Shown in pieces: positions 25,601 through 39,094 of a DNA stretch of 64,000 nt. Position 1 is the stretch's first letter, and the number at the start of each line of letters is the position of its first letter. A program made the position numbers and the translations under genes. This DNA comes from Otis tarda (taxonomy: Eukaryota > Chordata > Aves > Otidiformes > Otididae), in the NCBI GenBank assembly GCA_026413225.1, contig CM048553.1:45424001-45488000 (forward strand), in the 5' to 3' direction. The notes beneath the pieces are model-generated. The model did not search any database. It was not told the origin of the DNA and saw nothing but the letters and a program-made list of their open reading frames with translations.

Positions 25601-28600
25601 AATTTTGACTTAGCTTTTCTTTCTTAAATTCAAGAAAGTTCCACCCCCTGCAGAGCAAAAGGGAGAGAGCAAACCCAGCCAGATGTAACTTGTCTGAATT
25701 CAAGTAACTGCAACACTCAGCAGTAAGGAAAGATTTATACTAATTATTTTGTTCCCTTGGCACATTTGCAATCATCTTTGTACAAACTCAACAAGTTATT
25801 TATCTCTGAATGACAAAATACATAATCATCAACCTGTCAACAAAATTTCAGCAAAAATCAGTTATGCTTAAGCCATGGAGAAATACATCAGACAGTAATC
25901 AATAGGATAAAAGCTTACAAAAATGGAAGATAAGCTACACCTACTAATGTTGCAGCCCCATTAGCTGAAATAAAATTAATGCAGATTCATTAACAGTTTA
26001 ACATAAAGTATCCACTATAACAGATCAACTAACTTTTAATTCTACGGTTTTAAAATAAATCTTCAAAGATAAAGCTCCCACAGCTAAACACAAGGATCTC
26101 AGACACACACACGGTTTGAAGTGAACATACCAAATTAAGAACTGTTCAGCAGTATGAAATTGATGCAAAACTCTCATAGCACATAGATACAAAGCTTGAC
26201 TACAATTTAGATACGCTACCTAAAGGACTGCAGTTGCTATACAAAACTTCTCAGAGAACTAATTTATTTTCCTCAGTTTCTCCCTAGAGTAAGAAAGTAG
26301 AATTTTCAAAGCACTTAAAAGATCAACCAAGAGTGCAGTTTCACAAGGCACCAGCTTTTGGACTGAAGTCTCTTTGTGACCCTTTCTTTGCAATTGTCTC
26401 CTTAGTAAAACTGTCTCATCAGTAAAACTTTTGAGGCTAACTATAAATGGAGTCACCTAAAATTTCCAGATTTAACACCACTACTACCATCACACTTTAG
26501 AACAGGGTTGGTTTTAATTACAGATCATTTCAGTGATCTAGTTTACAATATGACCTCTTGAACATTTTTACCAAATGAAGAAGCAGCAAACTGCAGCAAG
26601 TGACAGTAATTTCAACCAGTCATACTTTGCCAGCAAGCCAAACTACAGCCTGAGGAAAAACATTCAAGAGACATTATATCACAGAAAATATTTACCTATC
26701 TTTCTTTTAATTAGCATTATCTCAAGTCCTGTATAAGTTCATTTTTCAGCATTAGAGTTTGATTTTCCTAGCTGGTGAGCTTACTAACCATTGGCAGCAT
26801 TTAATCCATGTGGCTAATTATGGTTTTTAAAATGCAGTTTTCCCTAACTATACCAGAATTCAGCTACGCCCCCAATACTTATTTTATGCAATGTAGACAT
26901 TTACCAGCAAATAGATTCAGAACAGATCCTTCCTTCCATAGAAGCTCATATATGCTACCCCACAATATACTGCAAACAGCCTCTGTAATGGAGATCTGCA
27001 GAAGCTGTTATATAATATCACATGCATCCTATTAAGAGGCTTAACAACAGTACTGCGATTCAACCATCTCTAAAAGATTCATGAATAGATTTCCAATAGA
27101 TCTGTTTAGAAAAATAGCATGTTTCAGAGACCCTAGTTTTTCTTTAAGCACTTCATCCTGTCCAAAAATTTTCATTGTATTGTATACATAACATGCAAGA
27201 CCAACCTAGTTCATCTTACCTTAATCTGTATATTGCTTCTTACTTTAGAAAATGAAGATTCAAGGTCCCATTTCAACAAAATGTTATAATATTATCAATG
27301 CAAAAACTTCCCTGCATTATCAAGCTAACAGACATAAAAGCAGAAGAAATCTTCACTGGCACTCGTCTGTCCACAGCCAGCTAACCATTCCTGTCTCCCT
27401 TCAGATAAATGGAGATTCAGTCAACACAGATAGGAGTCTATGAGAAAAGAAATTGCACCCTAAAGCAGATAGCTAAATAGATCAAATGAATCATTTCTTA
27501 AAAGCACACATTTTCATTTTCTGTAACAGGAGTTTAGGATGACTCGTTCAGAGGATGTACATATTATACACACCCACAAGATAGATTAAATAAGTTTCAC
27601 CCTGTTTCCCCTTTTGCTCTCTTTTGTCTCAGATGAATAACAGCATCTACACCAATTATTTATTGACAACATAATTATATGTTGAGAGTAAGACTTATGT
27701 TGCTAGTCTTTCTAGAAACAGCAAAATAAAATTTGACAAACTGATCACAGAGATCCAGAAGCTTTTTTTTTTTACTCTGAATGCAATTTGTACAAATCAT
27801 TAGAATTTGAGAGCAAACTGAAGGAAATATCAACTCAGTACACAAACTAAGTAGAATTTTTCACATTTTTTTCTAATATTTCCTATCCATTTTTATCTGC
27901 TATCCTACTGTAAGATACCTTCACACCCTAATCCATGAGCCTTTAAAAACAGTCTTCGTTACTATATAAGCCACTACTTACATATGATGATGTTACATCT
28001 TCAGCAGTGTGTCAATCTCCTTTCCCCGAGAGGGTTTTTGATCACCTTTCCTCTTATATAAGGGAGAGCTAACACACTAGAGACAGGTACAAAGTGTTGC
28101 AAAAGTTAAGAACATACAAACTTAATGTGTACCACATGTTCTGAAAACTAGCCATGACTCAATTCCTCCAGAAACTTTTTAAGCCTCATACTACCCAGTA
28201 TTCCTTGAATATTCAAGATTCAATATGGGACTTAAGATCCCAAGAACCTCTCTTCTCCTTTTGTTTCCACAAGTGTGTCAGTCCAGCAAAGCCCTTCCTC
28301 CTTCACCTCCAAAACTACCATTCAGGTACTCAAAGGAACGACAGTAATTATACCTGCCCTACAGTCAAAACACTTTGCAGGTGCAGCATTCTGGGAGGGG
28401 GGAAAGGAAGACAGACGACACAGAGGCAGCAGTGTTACAATGCAGCCCTTATAGACACAACGCTATCTAATACTTTAGTTTCCACTTTGCATGACTACAC
28501 CACAGCATACATACATATCTTCCCCTTCAATGACCACAAACCCTATAAACTCTCCTGGCTCCTGACAAGTTCCACAATACAACACTACAGCAGATTTTTC

Positions 28601-31600
28601 AAGGTGGACATGCACTTTTTTTTCGTATTAGCCTTGTCATCTCCCACAGCGTCAGCATCCACCTCACAGTACGTTACTAAAATGTCAAGTCATATCAGCA
28701 AATCTCTCTACCATTCAGCATGACTAGACCTAAAATGGTGAAGTTATCAAGTAGTTCTACATGCCAAACAAAAAGAAGAACTAACCTGCACAATTTAATG
28801 TTATCCCCTATTTTTAAATAGTCTTCAGAATTTTGCTCTGAAAAGACATGAGAGCTGCCAACTGCTGATGAAGTTTTGCCATTACACATTTTGGAAGTCT
28901 GTAGTGAAGTGTTAGAGTTTCATTATTTTAGAATGTATTGCAGGCATCAGAGCTACTGATGCCTAGCCTTAACATTTCATAGAATCCATAAATAAAAATG
29001 AAATGCTAACAACTCTTAAGGACCATTGTAAACAGCCAGCAGCAGAAATATTTGGCAGATCAATAAACTTAACAAAACACTGCTCCTGGACCTACAAATG
29101 AAAGGTTGGGGGAAGGAGGGGTAGTATTATAGATCTGAGAAGAAATAGAAGTTATAACATTATTTCATAACAGAAAATTATGAGATTCTGCATGACCCGA
29201 GATCTAACAGCAAGATTTTGAGGCAGCTCTGATGTATGAGGAAAAATTAAACTTAAATGTGATCCATGATTCAAGATATCTTCAATTGAAGAACACATTT
29301 ATTTCTTAGACAAGAAATTCCTAGACTTTTAGACATAGAGATTGCTGTCTGCAATCCTATTTTCTTCAAGAAAGCATGCATCACTGTATGTGACAGTACA
29401 GTCACATCAAGCATACAAAGTTTAAGCTTTCCCTTTCACACAGGTTTGCAGAGCTGTGGTGAGTGGTTTGCAGAACACTAGTAAAGAGCAAACTAAAATT
29501 TGAGAACTGTATTGTAGAAACCCCACTAGATAGTTGATATCTTTGTGAGGATCATCTTCAATACAGACAAGTGAAATTATTACATTAGGATCTGAATTGG
29601 TTCTTCAAGGCCTCCCACTTTAAAAGTCAAAAATTTGCATTTGCTTTTTGTTTCACAAATAGGTGAATGATTAAAAATATATATATATAGACAACACTGA
29701 AGTAGGTACATATTGCAAAGCAATAGCAAGATAGTAGTAGTAATAGCAAGGTTATGATTACAGACTAGACACCAAAGCTATCAAGAGGACAGATGTGCTA
29801 AGACTGATCAAACTATGATCCATTGACAAACCCATCATTAGCAGTCACTGGCATTGGTTCCAACTGCCTCTAGTTGTGAAATGTGTTAAAAGCCCAAGAC
29901 ACTTTCCATAACCACGCTGATAATTGCTGTAGTTCACAAGGCACTTTCCATTTCTAAGAGGAGGTATTAAACAAGACAAATGCAATCTGCCCCATGGATT
30001 TGAAAATGGAGAAATAGCTTTACACCATTTGAAGCCCTCGCACCAGTCACAGCTCCAAAAGCAATTTATGTCATGTTGTCTGTTTTCCTCTTGTGCCTAC
30101 TCTCTATGTCCAGTATGTAGCTAAACAAATAAGAAAAAAAAGTAACACAAATAGACATCACCATCCTCTTCACATATGAGATACTTCAGCTATACACCAC
30201 TTAAGATCTAAAGCTGCTCTTAAAGTATTATTGCAGAAGAAGAGAAGAATACCAGACCTTCCCAAATGGCCATGTCCCCTAAACTATCTTCTGCAAAGTA
30301 GTACGCGGTAACATCTTTTAAAAAGGACTTGCTCCAAATTTTGTGATATCTGCTAGTACTCTTTTTGTGTCTGTAAATCAGTTGTAGAACTTTGTTCAGA
30401 ACCTGTGATGCCATGATATATTAAAAAAAAAAATCATTTTAACTGAAATGACCATGTTTTGCAGTTCCCACTGAAAGAAAAAATGCTCCTCAGCTACAGG
30501 AAAGTAACAGGTGTATTTTAGTTGCAGACATTTATAAACCTAACCAATTATCACATTTTCCTTTTTTCTCGCCCCCCCCGCCCCAAAACCCAGGAACATG
30601 AAACAGATGAAGAAATACTTTGCATATCAGACAGAAGTCATATTATTGTGATTTGTGATGGTATCACTATCTTTTAGACAGGATACTACATCTTTATTTC
30701 CAGAAAACCTACTGCAGGAACCTTGCAGAAAACAGACAACTCAGATTCCTATTCCACCAATTCAGACTCTTTTAGTGAAATCACCTCATCTACTCCATGT
30801 TCATGAATTCTCAGAATTATTTCACCTTTTTCAAATGTCTATTAACATTATCACATAATTTTCTTATGCCAGACAGTGTAGAAAAGACCACTAATAACAG
30901 GACCTCGAAACATTCCACCATTCATCAATGAACACTTCAGCATGGCTTAACATTTGAATAAGTTACCCTGTTGTAACACCTAACATCATCTTTATTGTGT
31001 GAATTCAGAATCACAAACATGATTTTTATTCAGTATCAAGGGAGGTGAAAGCATCAAACGCTAGCTCAAATATGAGTACTCAGATGCAAATACGTGCACA
31101 TACTGTTAGTACCTATTACAAGCAATAATAATTTCTATTATATGTCTTAAGAACACTCTCTGAGCCAAAATGTCGGCCTCATTTATTTAGCAATACATGT
31201 GATAACATAAAACTGAATTGACTTAAGATGCCTCTGAGATACTGACATTTTCCATCTAGGATACAAACTACTTAAACCTTAAGAAATAGATCAACCCCAG
31301 CCTACAGTTACTCAGTTTCAATACTTTATCCTCATTTATAGCATCCTAAATTAGTTAGGAACTGACAGACACCCAAAATTAACCATGCTTCAACATGAAC
31401 TAAAACTATAAATGTCTAGGCTATCATCTTATCTCTCAAGTTGGTTTAAGTCCAGTCAGTAACTAGATAGGAGATCACTGCAGAAAATACAAAATGATAT
31501 ATGAAGAGTAATAATCAGTCTGTTAAGTTCACTGTAAGGTGCATGCCCCAATATCGTTGCAGAAGATCACTGTACAACGGAGAGATTCAGCTTTTCCAGA

Positions 31601-34600
31601 AGTGAACACGCTCTGGTTTATATTTCACAAGTGTAAGAACTACACAGCACTTTTTCCTCATTAAGTTCTTAACACTGGTGACTTAATCAACTTAAGTATA
31701 CTAGAACTCTGTCAGGGTAAGTTATCCTAGAATTGTAAGTGAATATACAGTTTTTCAAATCCTCTTAGGCTCTTACATAATACTGTTACATGTATTAAAA
31801 CAACAGCTACTTTACATCATTACAGAAGCTGCAGCATTCCAGTTAAGTGCTTGAAAGCAGTGTGACAAGGAAGAGGCACAGAACCTCATAGGTTACTAAA
31901 GTTAAGAGCTTATGCAATTTAGTATCAGCATATTCTGCTGATCATAAACTGCAATTCAGTCCTATATACAAAAGGCAATGTCCCCGATCTGAACAATGTT
32001 TCATTGGTTTCTTATTTTAAGACACAGTTAGAAAACACTATTAAGTAGGAATGGACAGAAGGTCATCAAGAAGTTTTACAGCTACAGCACTTCATCAGAA
32101 TTTTGAAAGCAAACAATATCCAAGAAACAAAGTGCATTTTTTCATGACACACACACACACATTCTGAGGAAAAAAAGCTAACTGCACCAGGATACTGTGC
32201 CCTTGAAAGCAAGGCAGGCAGCAAGCAAGACAAAGGTGCTAGTTTGGCATTACGGTTGCTAGTGGCTTAAAAAGGGCAATGATACACTGAAGGTGTAGAC
32301 TGCAAAAAGAATTACTTAAATATGATACCTAAGGCAGGCCTTAGAAGAGACCAGGTTGGTCAGAACAGCACATAAGGAAGATGACTACTGCAAGTACAAG
32401 AATATCTGCAGTAGAATCTTAACATGCATACTCCTAACACGTTAGTTGTCTAAAATAATCAGAAAGCAGACTATGTATCTACAGTGCAACCACCCACACT
32501 ACATGGGAATATTAGTTCTCATAGCAAGGTGATTCAAGAACATTGGTAACCTGCACAGAAATTTCTGTATCCAGAACTCAATCTGTACTTTCTTGCTTCC
32601 CAGTTATGTAAAAGGAAAAAAAAACAACAAAAAAAACCCACCCCACAGTTTGTCACTAAGTGAGCTTAAGATGTCATCTTTCCTTTTCTTTGTTTTTGCT
32701 GGAAGCCTCAGGTGTGGATGACAAAGATTCCCTTAAAAGAGCCATATGAAAGTGCTGTTTTTAGATAATACCTTGCCTACCAGTCACTACTCCAGCATTC
32801 AAGTTAGCTTCTCTTCCTAATCACTTGAAAAATCATGCCATCATTCTACCACTCTTCTGGTCATTTAGAATATTCAGGAAAAGTGTGAGACAAGACCAGA
32901 CTTTCTTCTCCTTAGATTGTATTGTTAAGACCTCCAATCTGGATTTTTTTCAATGCATTAGAAGTAAAAGGGGCAAAGATTACTCTGTTTAACATTTCAG
33001 CAAGTTCCACAAGGAATAATTCATCGCTACATAATGCAATCAACTGTTAGTTTTTGTAAGTTTGTTTCAGATCCCTTCCTTCTAAGGACTGGCAATAGTA
33101 TAAAAGTAACTATCAGCTGAATTCCCACTTCCTGTGATATACTTAAGGCTATAAAAAAAACCCCAACATTCATTAACCCAGTTCCTAACGGTGCATGCCT
33201 TGCAAGAACTGCTTAATTCTAACATAATAAACATTTGCTTGTAAACACTTTTATATGGATTTTATTTTGCTGAGATTCATTAAACCGGTCCTTCCCCAGA
33301 GCCTGCAGATCTAAATATATCCATAATAAACAACTCCAAAAAGCAGCCTATATGACTAAGTAGTGACTGCACTACAGAGGGCAGGCGTAAGCAGATTTGC
33401 ATGTAATTCATTCATGCTAGATGGCTCTAAATCATACAATACACTTCAGCTGCTCCAGGAACTGCAATGGTACCATTGAGGAAACCACTTCTTTGCCTAT
33501 CTACTCTTAATAAGCTCTTGAAAGCAAGATGATCAGTAAGAAACTATTTATGCATAAGCAAAAACTCAAAGCTTTTTATGTTTCCATATCCTATGTATAG
33601 CTTTCTCCTTCATAGGTGTTCTAGCATCACTTACCAATAAAAATACCCAGTTTGAAAATAGGTCACATTTGTCGCCAGCCATCCTCAGGCCAATATAGCT
33701 TTTTTCCCTAGTGGATGTTCTCTGATACTTTATTCAGTCTACTTATTTAAAAAAGAACAAACCAAAACAAACCACCAAAACCGGGCACACACATCTGTCC
33801 TTCAGCTATCACCAAGACTGTATGTCAACCACAAACATCTTTAAAAGTCATCTTCTATAAATTTAGCTAGTGGAGTACCATCTGGGAGTCAAAACTCACC
33901 TAGCAAAAAGCACAGACCTCTATCTAGGACTTACCTACCTATCTGACTGATTTCTGTAGTAATCTAAAGACAGTAAATTCAATGCAGTAAGCGTATTGAC
34001 AGACGCAATACACACACTGACAAAGAACAAGGGATACTTGTGCTTTTAGTCTCTGACAGGGGCACGCTACACCTCTGAGCAGAAAAGCTTGGATTCTGAG
34101 CAAACCTGTTGGCTCTGCACCTGGTTCCGAGGGGCAAGATGCACCGTCATTCCTCCAAAATGCACCCGTGACCGGACCGACTCTCTAAGTGAGAGTCGCC
34201 TCACTTGGTTTTGTTTTTTTTTTTTTTCCTCCCAAGTGACAGAAAAATACGCGGCGGAGCTGACGAGGGCAGCAGGGTGGCGGAGGGACAAACTCGCCGC
34301 CACTTTTTCTCGCGGTGACCCCACGCTTGCTCCGGGGCGGACGCCGAGGGCACAGACCTGAGGGGACACGCGCGGGCGCTGACATGAGCGGGGTCTGATG
34401 GAGCCGGTCACACGCAGGCTTCGCCACACGCGCTGCTGCCACCGCCGCGGGGACACGGCCTCGGAGGGGGGAGAGGGGTCGCTGGGGGCACGCCGGGCTC
34501 TGCCAGGCCAGGGGGCACAGTAGGCTCCCGCCAGTCCCGCAGTAACGACCGCTTCTCGCCTCCCCCCAAATCCCTCTCCTCTGCCTCCGGGCGGCACCGA

Positions 34601-34802
34601 CGCACCGACCTTCGGCGGCCGATAAATGTCCCCCACCGCCTCCTCCTGGGCCGAGGCCGCCATTGGGCCGGCCAGGAGGAGCTCGGCGGGCGAGGCCGGC
34701 TCCGGGAGAACGGAAAGGCGAAGGCAGGGGAGGAAGCGAACCCACCACACCCCACCGGCCCAGCCCTAAGCCGAACCCGGCCCAACCCCGCCGGCAACTT
34801 AC
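22602..34802 (-). other. SNRK: SNRK first intron, 12.2 kb
   Basis: A GTAAG donor at 34802/34801 in the CpG island is paired with the acceptor at 22603/22602. I see no recognised transposable element, only A/T homopolymers, short AC and AT microsatellites (32147-32160; about 29671-29688) and a C run near 30575. On the plus strand C clearly exceeds G in many lines, in keeping with a region transcribed from the minus strand. Long antisense open frames such as 28154-28723 look like a product of this composition. Confidence 0.75.
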
Positions 34803-35000
34803 CGCCTGCAGCAGCGGCGGTGGCGGCGGCGGCGGCGTCTCCTCGGGCCGCCGCGCCCCGCGCCGCCCCCCGCATGGGCAGCACCCGCCGCGACCGCCCT
34901 CGGGAGCGGCGGAGGGGACGGCGAGCGCAGGCGGGAAGGGAAGGAAAGAGCCGAAGACCCCAGCGGGGAACCTCAGCCGAGCCGCGGGGGTTCAGGGGTG
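34803..35000 (-). other. SNRK: SNRK non-coding first exon (5' boundary approximate)
   Basis: The sequence CTGCAGGCG/GTAAGTTG places a near-perfect donor at 34802/34801, so exon 1 ends at 34803. The transcription start cannot be fixed from sequence; 35000 is a working limit. No frame here joins sensibly to the SNRK start, and the exon is read as 5' UTR. It contains a GCC-repeat stretch close to the donor. Confidence 0.6.
34814..34837 (-). repeat. (GCC)n trinucleotide repeat in predicted SNRK 5' UTR
   Basis: On the plus strand CGG units run from about 34814 with one GGT interruption, with a pure run at 34822-34837; the transcript would read GCC. It lies 11-34 nt before the splice donor. Confidence 0.75.
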
Positions 35001-35220
35001 ACGGCTGCGTCGACTCCTGCCCCGTGCCTGGCTGCCTGACCAGCTTGCGCTCCGCCGGGCCCAACCGCTGCGGCAGCGGCACCAGCAGCGATTCCGAGGC
35101 GCAACTGACAACAACGGCCGCGGCGGCTCGCGAAGAGCCGTTGGGGGGGAGGGGAGAAAAAGGGGGCGTGGGCGAGGCGGGGCAACGGGCATCCGCGCGA
35201 GCCCACGAGCCAGGCGCCCC

Positions 35221-35320
35221 TGCGCCTGCGCGGCGGGGAGGCCGCGCCATTGCCGTCACGGCGGGCCAATGGGGGGGAAGGGAAAGCGCGTTCGGTGGCG
35301 GGGGGAGAGGGGCGGGGCAG
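35221..35320 (-). promoter_or_regulatory. SNRK: Likely core/proximal SNRK promoter elements
   Basis: Within 100 bp lie an NRF1-like palindrome TGCGCCTGCGCG (35221-35232, one mismatch to the usual form), a CGTCACGG element (35254-35261), a CCAAT box on the plus strand (35266-35270, ATTGG on the transcript strand) and an Sp1-type GGGGCGGGGC (35309-35318). There is no TATA box. The set is typical of a housekeeping CpG promoter. Transcription toward SNRK would start somewhere below this cluster; the same elements could drive divergent transcription to the right. Confidence 0.5.
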
Positions 35321-35600
35321 GCGGGGAGGGGCAGGGGACGGGAACGGGGAGAGGCCGCCTGAGGGGAGGGCAGGAGGGGGCAGCTCAGGGGACGGGGGGT
35401 GGGTCGGGGGTAGGGCTTGCTGCCGTTCCTGCCGGCCCTGGGCTCCGGCTTCCTCAAGGTCCTAGGCAATTCGCCCTGGAAATGGCAAAAATGAGAGGGG
35501 AGGGCGAACGGAAGGTCTGAGGAGAGGGAGAGTCCCGCCGGCCCGGTGGCGGCGGTTGTGCTGTGAGTTCGCCGCCCCTCTCCCTCTGGAGGGGATGCTG

Positions 35601-38600
35601 GACTGGAGAGGATGCCGGGCAAATTAACGTGGTGAAAGGGCCACGCCTGTGTTTCCTGGCTGATCGGATGGCAAGGGAAGGGAGTAGAAATAATAGGGTA
35701 TTAATGAGAGTATGGAGATGGTGCCCCTGGGTAGCGATGGGGTGCGGGCAGCAAGGCACGCTGCCTTTGGATTCCCGTGTGGTGAGGAGGACAGGATGAA
35801 GATCGATGGTGGAGGTCAGCTGGAAGGAGGGGTAGTGAAAGGAAAGGATGACTTTGAGGCTAGTAGGAGAAAATAGGCCAGAGAATGAGCCTGGGAGGTG
35901 TTTCGAAGGGAAATGGCTGTAGGTGTAGCGAAGGGGAGGGAAAAACCTGGAACGATTGTATGTTCGGGCTCCTGCATGCTAAGGGGTATGAGCAAAGTGG
36001 CTGCTCAGAGCATCAGAAATGATGCAAGGCTTTCCTCCAAATATCAAGGAAATAAAATCATTGAGTAGCCAGGGAAAGGAAAGACTTAAAAGTGGCACTT
36101 TGCAAAGTGCTCCTTTTTTCAAACAGAAATGGCCAATCAAGATATGTGGAGAGAGAATACAAAACCTCATTATAGTGAAGCCTGATTTTAAGAAATTGTC
36201 TGATAAATGCTTTTTGGTTTTCCCCTTGCTTTAACAGAATTTGGATGTCATTCCTTTGTGAATAGCTTATATTACACTGTACAGCAGGGACTGTTGAATT
36301 AACCTGGAATTTCTTAGGTTGAAACCAATCATTTGTGAATACACTCAACTAGAAAATACAGTTCAGGAAATGACTAAACTGAAATAGTGTGATCATATGT
36401 AATAAAAAGGACTTCACAGTTTCATACTTTAAAGTTTCGAAAGAGCAATAGAAAAAAAAACCACTTCAAGATTTCAGGATCTGTTGATTCTGATCACTGC
36501 TTCCTAACAAGAGTGAGAATATCTTAATTTTGTCATCATTTAGACCATTCAGTAAGCCTGATTCTCTGCTCTTACACCAATAAACCACAATTGATTGCTG
36601 AATTTACAAGGCAGGTCTGCTGTAAGAGATTGCAATAGCCAGCTCATCACCTCTGTCTGCCTGATGATCGTCACTGATTTCTCAAGTCTGAGTTTGCCCC
36701 AGTGTGCAACATGCACCACTTGGATTTCTGAGCCTGCTACAATCAGATGACACCTAATGTTTATGATTCTGTAAAACTTAAGTCTAGATTGTGTCTCTCA
36801 CTTTCCAGTTAATAATAGCTATCGTTTCCACTAGTTTTTCTGTTTGAGTTTCATTTGCATGTTGGAGAGGGCACATCTTACAAAGACCGTATACATATGA
36901 AAGTTGTAAATGATGCTTCAGTTCAGTGCTGCTAAACCTTCCTTTGCAAAATATTTTGGCCTAAAGAACTTTTTTTTTTCTGTGTTTGCTGGAAATCACA
37001 TTATCTGTTGAGCTGCTGCCACACAGGGTATCACGCTCAGATGTACTCAACCATTCAGTGTGTTTGCACATGTGTTTGCTTATGTGGGAGAAGGGGTGGG
37101 TGGAAAAGGATAAGTATGCAGGAAAAAAAAAAAAAGAATATTCTCACCTGCAATATTGCTGTTGTGAGATACTAAACTTTGAGTCACTTGTAGAGTACAG
37201 TAGTTCTTTTACTCAATGTGATGAGTCTTTGCAGTTGAATACGTGTGAGACTGAAAAAAAGAAGACAGTCAAGTCTACGTGCGGCACTTGAGGGGAGACA
37301 ACAGGGGCTGGAAGGAGTCTGGCAGTCACAACGGGCTGGAGGTCAGTACAAGCTGATTCGCCTTTTTTCAGGCTGTTGTGTTACTGCTTACAGTAGATTG
37401 CACGCTGCTGGGGTGAGACCAATACCTTTCCCCCAACAGGCTAATGTAAATCTCCTGTCACATATACATCACTTACATTGGGCTTTGTCTTCAGCGGTGC
37501 AGGGCCTTGTTTTCGTTTTGTGAGGTTTTTCACAGTGAAAATGTAATTAACGTGGTAGCTACACGCCTGTAAAATCAGGCAAGCTGCAGCTAGGTTGCTA
37601 GGGGAGGTCAGCACTATGCTGCTGCTTTTGGTTGGCCTCACCTGGTTTACCTTGCAATAAAAGCGCGGTGCCTCGTCTCCACGTCGGTTTTAAAACAAGG
37701 TAGCTAATACACGTTAGCTGTGCCACAGCAGAACACACCTCATCTGTCAGTCATAGCCTGAGTGTATTTGCCTAGGAAAAGGACACGGATCTCATGCATC
37801 TATTTGAGAGGTTGCTCATGGCATGTATGCATCCGAATCAGACCAGACGACATTCCTCTTTGCTAAATCCAAGCTTAATCTACTGTAGAAAGAAAGGAAA
37901 TGGTAGATAATACTTGTTTTTTTACAGAAGTCTTACTGGCTTACGTTAGAAACAACCTTATTTTATATAAGGTACTAAACATGTAAGCTGTCTGTGAAAA
38001 GTATGGAGTGTATGAACACATATGAAATTGTTAGTCTACAGTATTTGAGAAGGGATATGTTTTTCAAAGGATGAATCATTACAGTTCACCTGTTTCAAAA
38101 GTTAGGCTAGTACTTAATATAAATTGTTTTGCACCTTTCCAATGAGATGTGTTTGAAATGCAAAGTAGTGAAAATGTTGAAGTATATGAGGCTTAAATAA
38201 TGACTTTGGACCAGCCTTTGTCAGCCTGTCCGTTCTCCCTGGTAATTCCAAATTCCAGGGATCTGGCCAAATCTGAATTAAAGGGGTAGATATCTCCAGA
38301 ATTACATGTTTTCCTAGGCGTTATGAAACTAGGGCTAGGTACTGGAGAGTAACCTTACCTGTACTCCCTGTGCAGCAAAAGCTGCAGTGTGAGCTCACCC
38401 TTTATTAGTCACAGGAGAATCCGCGTGGATGAGAGTGGCTTTTTCCCCTCAGGGTGGAAAAAGCTTCAGTCAAAAGTCACACTTCATTAGACACTGGATA
38501 ATCTGAGCATGAGGCTCAAATCCATAGGCCTCATTAGTTCCCTTTCATTATTAAATTATTAACAGTTTCCCTGACAAAGCAGAACAAAGCAGCTGCCTTT

Positions 38601-39094
38601 GGACAGATATAGAAGGGTACAATTTCTGCTGAAGCTTATACAGGACATTCAGATATTACATTTCTTAATAGTCTCAGCGCTTGCATGTGAACGTTCCGTA
38701 CATTTCCATCATCAGAGCAGCTAACTCAGGTTTCTGGGCTGATGCAGAAATTGCTGGAAATGTCCAAAGGAATCACATACAGTCTCTTTTCTGAGGTCAA
38801 AGTTCAACTAGAGTTAAAATTTGCAGGGCATCTCAAGGGCAACAAGAAGAGCTTCTGCCACAGCTCCGAGAGTAAAAGACTGAAAAAGGAAAATGTGGGC
38901 TTGTTCCCAAATGGGGCAAATGATGTAGTAACAATGGAAGCAGATAAAGCTATGGTCCCCAGAGCTATCTTTGCCTCAGATCTACCATCAGGGTCTCCCA
39001 GCTCTCTGTGCTTAGGATTCAAGGAAGAGAACTACCAGTAAGGGGTGAGGATCAAGTCAGGGATTACGTGGGAGAACTGGAACCATAAACATGC
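35601..39094. other. Intergenic, no gene seen
   Basis: After the island the sequence returns to average composition. Homopolymer runs occur at 36968-36979 and 37121-37136. Open frames reach only about 100 codons and show no family features. No recognised transposon. Confidence 0.6.

Larger units (their letters stand above)
34230..35600. promoter_or_regulatory. SNRK: CpG island spanning SNRK promoter and first exon
   Basis: Base composition changes sharply from AT-rich intron to GC-rich sequence dense in CpG, with GCCGCC, CGCGG and GC-box motifs throughout, and falls away again past 35.6 kb. This is the only such island in the window, and it contains the strong splice donor facing the SNRK coding exons. 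Long open frames here (for example 34408-35622 on the minus strand, 404 codons) are explained by the scarcity of AT-rich stop codons, not by coding. Confidence 0.92.

Noticed and set aside
28154-28723. 189-codon open frame on the plus strand in SNRK intron 1
   Set aside because: No domain, signal or repeat is recognisable; it is antisense in a C-rich, G-poor stretch where chance open frames are expected. Kept only as a finding to test.
34408-35622. 404-codon open frame on the minus strand
   Set aside because: It lies wholly within the CpG island, is Pro/Arg/Ala/Ser-rich low-complexity translation, and overlaps equally open frames on both strands. Stop codons are simply rare at this base composition, and the SNRK donor cuts through it.
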